DNA from: an uncultured Oscillospiraceae bacterium
GTDB taxonomy: Bacteria; Bacillota; Clostridia; Oscillospirales; Ruminococcaceae
Length of the DNA stretch: 7,488 nt
Assembly: GCA_958448395.1 (NCBI GenBank)
Contig: CAUDDP010000089.1
Span: 1 to 7,488 of the forward strand
Reading direction: 5' to 3'
Part shown: positions 6,290 to 7,488 of the stretch, in pieces
How positions within the stretch are numbered: the first letter of the stretch is position 1
Layout of the letters: each line of letters begins with the position of its first letter
Position numbers and translations under genes: made by a program
The notes under the pieces: generated by a model
Told to the model about the DNA's origin: nothing
The model's database searches: none
The model's input: the letters and a program-made list of their open reading frames with translations, nothing else

Positions 6290-7488
6290 TTAAGAAACAG
6301 TAAACTTCTGATAAGAAACTATCTTATTCTGATAGCTGCCGTTGGTTGCGATGATACCATAATAATATGTATCTGCCGACAACAGATTGAAGTTAACATA
6401 CATATCCAACTGGCTGATGTCATAGCTCTTTGCATACGGTGCAACCGTTTTGCCGGTAATCAAGTTTCCGGAAGAACTAAAGACACCCACTGTCAAGCTT
6501 GTAATATTCGAGGAAGCAGACTTTACCGTACCACGAATGCTAACCGCCTTCCCAACCTTAATATTGGGAATGGTTCTGCCACCGGAAAGGCTCATCGTAT
6601 CTGCCTGATTCTGAGAAACATGTTTTTTCGTCACCTGGAACGCCTGATTGGTTACAACATAGTTTGTCTGTGAACCATTTGATACCACCACACGATAGGT
6701 ATAATTTCCAGCCGTCAACAGGTTAAAATTGATATAAGCATCCAAATTCCGCAGGTCATAGGATTTCGCATTTGGTGTAACCGTCTTGCCTGTAATCAAA
6801 TTACCGGAAGCAGAGTAAACACCCACTGTCAGTTTTGTGATGTTGGAACTTTCAGATTTTACAGTTCCCTTTACCACAACAGCTTTCCCTTCTTCCATAT
6901 TCGGCACACTCGTTCCACCCGTAATACTGAGTGTATCCTTTCCCACACTACTGCTATCAGATACCGTGAATTTCTGGTTGACAACAGTATCATTGGAATA
7001 CGAAGCGTTCGTTGCAATGACTTTATAGTAGTAGGTACCTGCTGTCAAGTCACCAAAGCTAACATAATAGTCCAAGTTGGCAATGTTGTAAGAAGTTGCA
7101 TTTGGAGCAACCGTCTTGCCTGTAATCAAATTGCCGGATGCAGAGTAAACACCAACCGTCAGCTTGGTAATATTTGAAGCCTTTGACTGTACGACACCAC
7201 CGATAGAAACCACGTTTCCTACCTTGATATTCGGAATGGTTGTACCGCCTGTAATGCTGATGGTATCCGATACTGTGCTGCTGTTTTCAGAAACAGTAAA
7301 CTTCTGATTGACAACAGCATAATTTGTATGTGTACCATTCGTTGCCAGAACCTTGTAGTAATACGTTCCTGCTGTCAGGTCACCAAAGCTAACATAATAG
7401 TCCAGGTTGGCAACGTTGTAAGAAGTTGCATTTGGAGCAACCGTCTTGCCTGTAATCAAATTGCCGGATGCAGAGTAAACACCAACCG
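6290..7488 (-). CDS. Repeat-containing secreted/surface protein, C-terminal part (5' partial)
   Basis: The reading frame is open to the right window edge, so the start, any signal peptide and any catalytic domain lie outside. The visible 399 codons consist of repeats of about 110 residues, each with the order DT-S-GG-PN, S-NIT-LTVGV, SASGNLITGKT, a Tyr/Leu/Asp segment, LTAGTYYYKV-ATN and Q-FTVS. The pattern fits an Ig- or FN3-like beta sandwich. Similar repeats occur in secreted wall-associated proteins of Clostridia, where they are thought to act as spacer or adhesion modules; that is family knowledge from memory. The protein ends exactly at the last repeat (FTVS then TAA 6290-6292), with no LPXTG, SLH or dockerin motif. 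A TTG codon at 7459 lies inside a repeat and is not a real start. Enzyme versus adhesin cannot be decided. Confidence 0.85.
   Translation of the reverse strand, partial: VGVYSASGNLITGKTVAPNATSYNVANLDYYVSFGDLTAGTYYYKVLATNGTHTNYAVVNQKFTVSENSSTVSDTISITGGTTIPNIKVGNVVSIGGVVQSKASNITKLTVGVYSASGNLITGKTVAPNATSYNIANLDYYVSFGDLTAGTYYYKVIATNASYSNDTVVNQKFTVSDSSSVGKDTLSITGGTSVPNMEEGKAVVVKGTVKSESSNITKLTVGVYSASGNLITGKTVTPNAKSYDLRNLDAYINFNLLTAGNYTYRVVVSNGSQTNYVVTNQAFQVTKKHVSQNQADTMSLSGGRTIPNIKVGKAVSIRGTVKSASSNITSLTVGVFSSSGNLITGKTVAPYAKSYDISQLDMYVNFNLLSADTYYYGIIATNGSYQNKIVSYQKFTVS
6293..6601 (-). repeat. Surface-protein repeat, C-terminal unit
   Basis: The last unit has 103 residues and no trailing linker, because the stop codon follows FTVS directly. 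It is the most diverged copy (VGVFSSSGN, FNLLSADTYYYGIIATN), as is common for terminal repeats that escape homogenisation. Confidence 0.82.
6602..6937 (-). repeat. Surface-protein repeat, third visible unit
   Basis: This unit has 112 residues. It keeps LTVGVYSASGNLITGKTV but diverges elsewhere (PNMEEGKAVVVKG, FNLLTAGNYTYRVVVSN). It ends with the linker TKKHVSQNQ instead of a Ser-rich one, which accounts for the two extra residues. Confidence 0.82.
6938..7267 (-). repeat. Surface-protein repeat, second visible unit
   Basis: This is a complete 110-residue unit from DTISITGGTTIPN to FTVS plus linker. It carries VGVYSASGNLITGKTVAPNA and FGDLTAGTYYYKVIATN. It is closest to the preceding unit and clearly more distant from the two C-terminal units. 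Confidence 0.82.
7268..7488 (-). repeat. Surface-protein repeat, most N-terminal visible unit (partial)
   Basis: This partial unit begins mid-repeat at VGVYSASGN and runs through LTAGTYYYKVLATNG to FTVS and a Ser-rich linker. Over 7381-7488 its DNA matches 7051-7158 of the next unit at 106 of 108 positions. Confidence 0.8.

Noticed and set aside
6290..7459. Surface-protein gene starting at 7459
   Set aside because: The apparent start is a TTG Leu codon inside SASGNLITGK; the frame continues to the window edge in the same repeat.
6290..7488. CRISPR array
   Set aside because: The repeats are about 330 bp, in frame and protein-coding; no short repeat-spacer pattern exists in the window.

Overview
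The window looks like chromosomal DNA from a Gram-positive anaerobe of the Clostridia, most likely a Ruminococcus-type member of the Oscillospiraceae. This is inferred from the Firmicutes-style AGGAGG ribosome binding sites, a Thr-rich linker typical of surface proteins in that group, a multi-repeat secreted protein and GC-rich palindromic intergenic repeats. No taxonomic marker gene is present, so the assignment is tentative.

Region 1-617 has no convincing gene. Positions 1 to about 410 are dense in palindromes and contain an imperfect direct repeat (200-246 and 324-368). Next comes a good sigma-A-type promoter (416-444). Directly against its -10 box lies a 134-bp element (447-580) with perfect 13-bp terminal inverted repeats and a 7-bp flanking direct repeat (ATAATAA at 440-446 and 581-587). 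These are the marks of a miniature inverted-repeat transposable element (MITE) or similar non-autonomous mobile element. It now forms most of the leader between promoter and first gene.

Region 618-6094 (+ strand) is a tight four-gene operon: a MoxR-family AAA+ ATPase, a DUF58 protein, a large membrane-anchored transglutaminase-like protein and a DUF308/HdeD-like membrane protein. The first three form a widely conserved cassette (the yeaC-yeaD-yebA arrangement of Bacillus subtilis). The first two genes overlap by 4 nt, and the third has its own ribosome binding site immediately after the DUF58 stop. The fourth starts 17 nt after the third. An intrinsic terminator at 6121-6161 closes the unit. 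The likely reading is that the ATPase and the DUF58 protein act as a chaperone or adaptor pair for the transglutaminase-like enzyme, whose catalytic domain lies outside the membrane. The substrate is unknown.

Region 6095-6289 is a convergent intergenic space holding the terminator and a nested inverted repeat (6182-6286).

Region 6290-7488 (- strand) is the C-terminal part of a secreted or surface protein made of about 110-residue Ig/FN3-like repeats. Three repeats are complete and a fourth runs off the window edge. The two outermost visible copies are almost identical in DNA over the 108 bp where both can be seen, pointing to recent repeat duplication or gene conversion.
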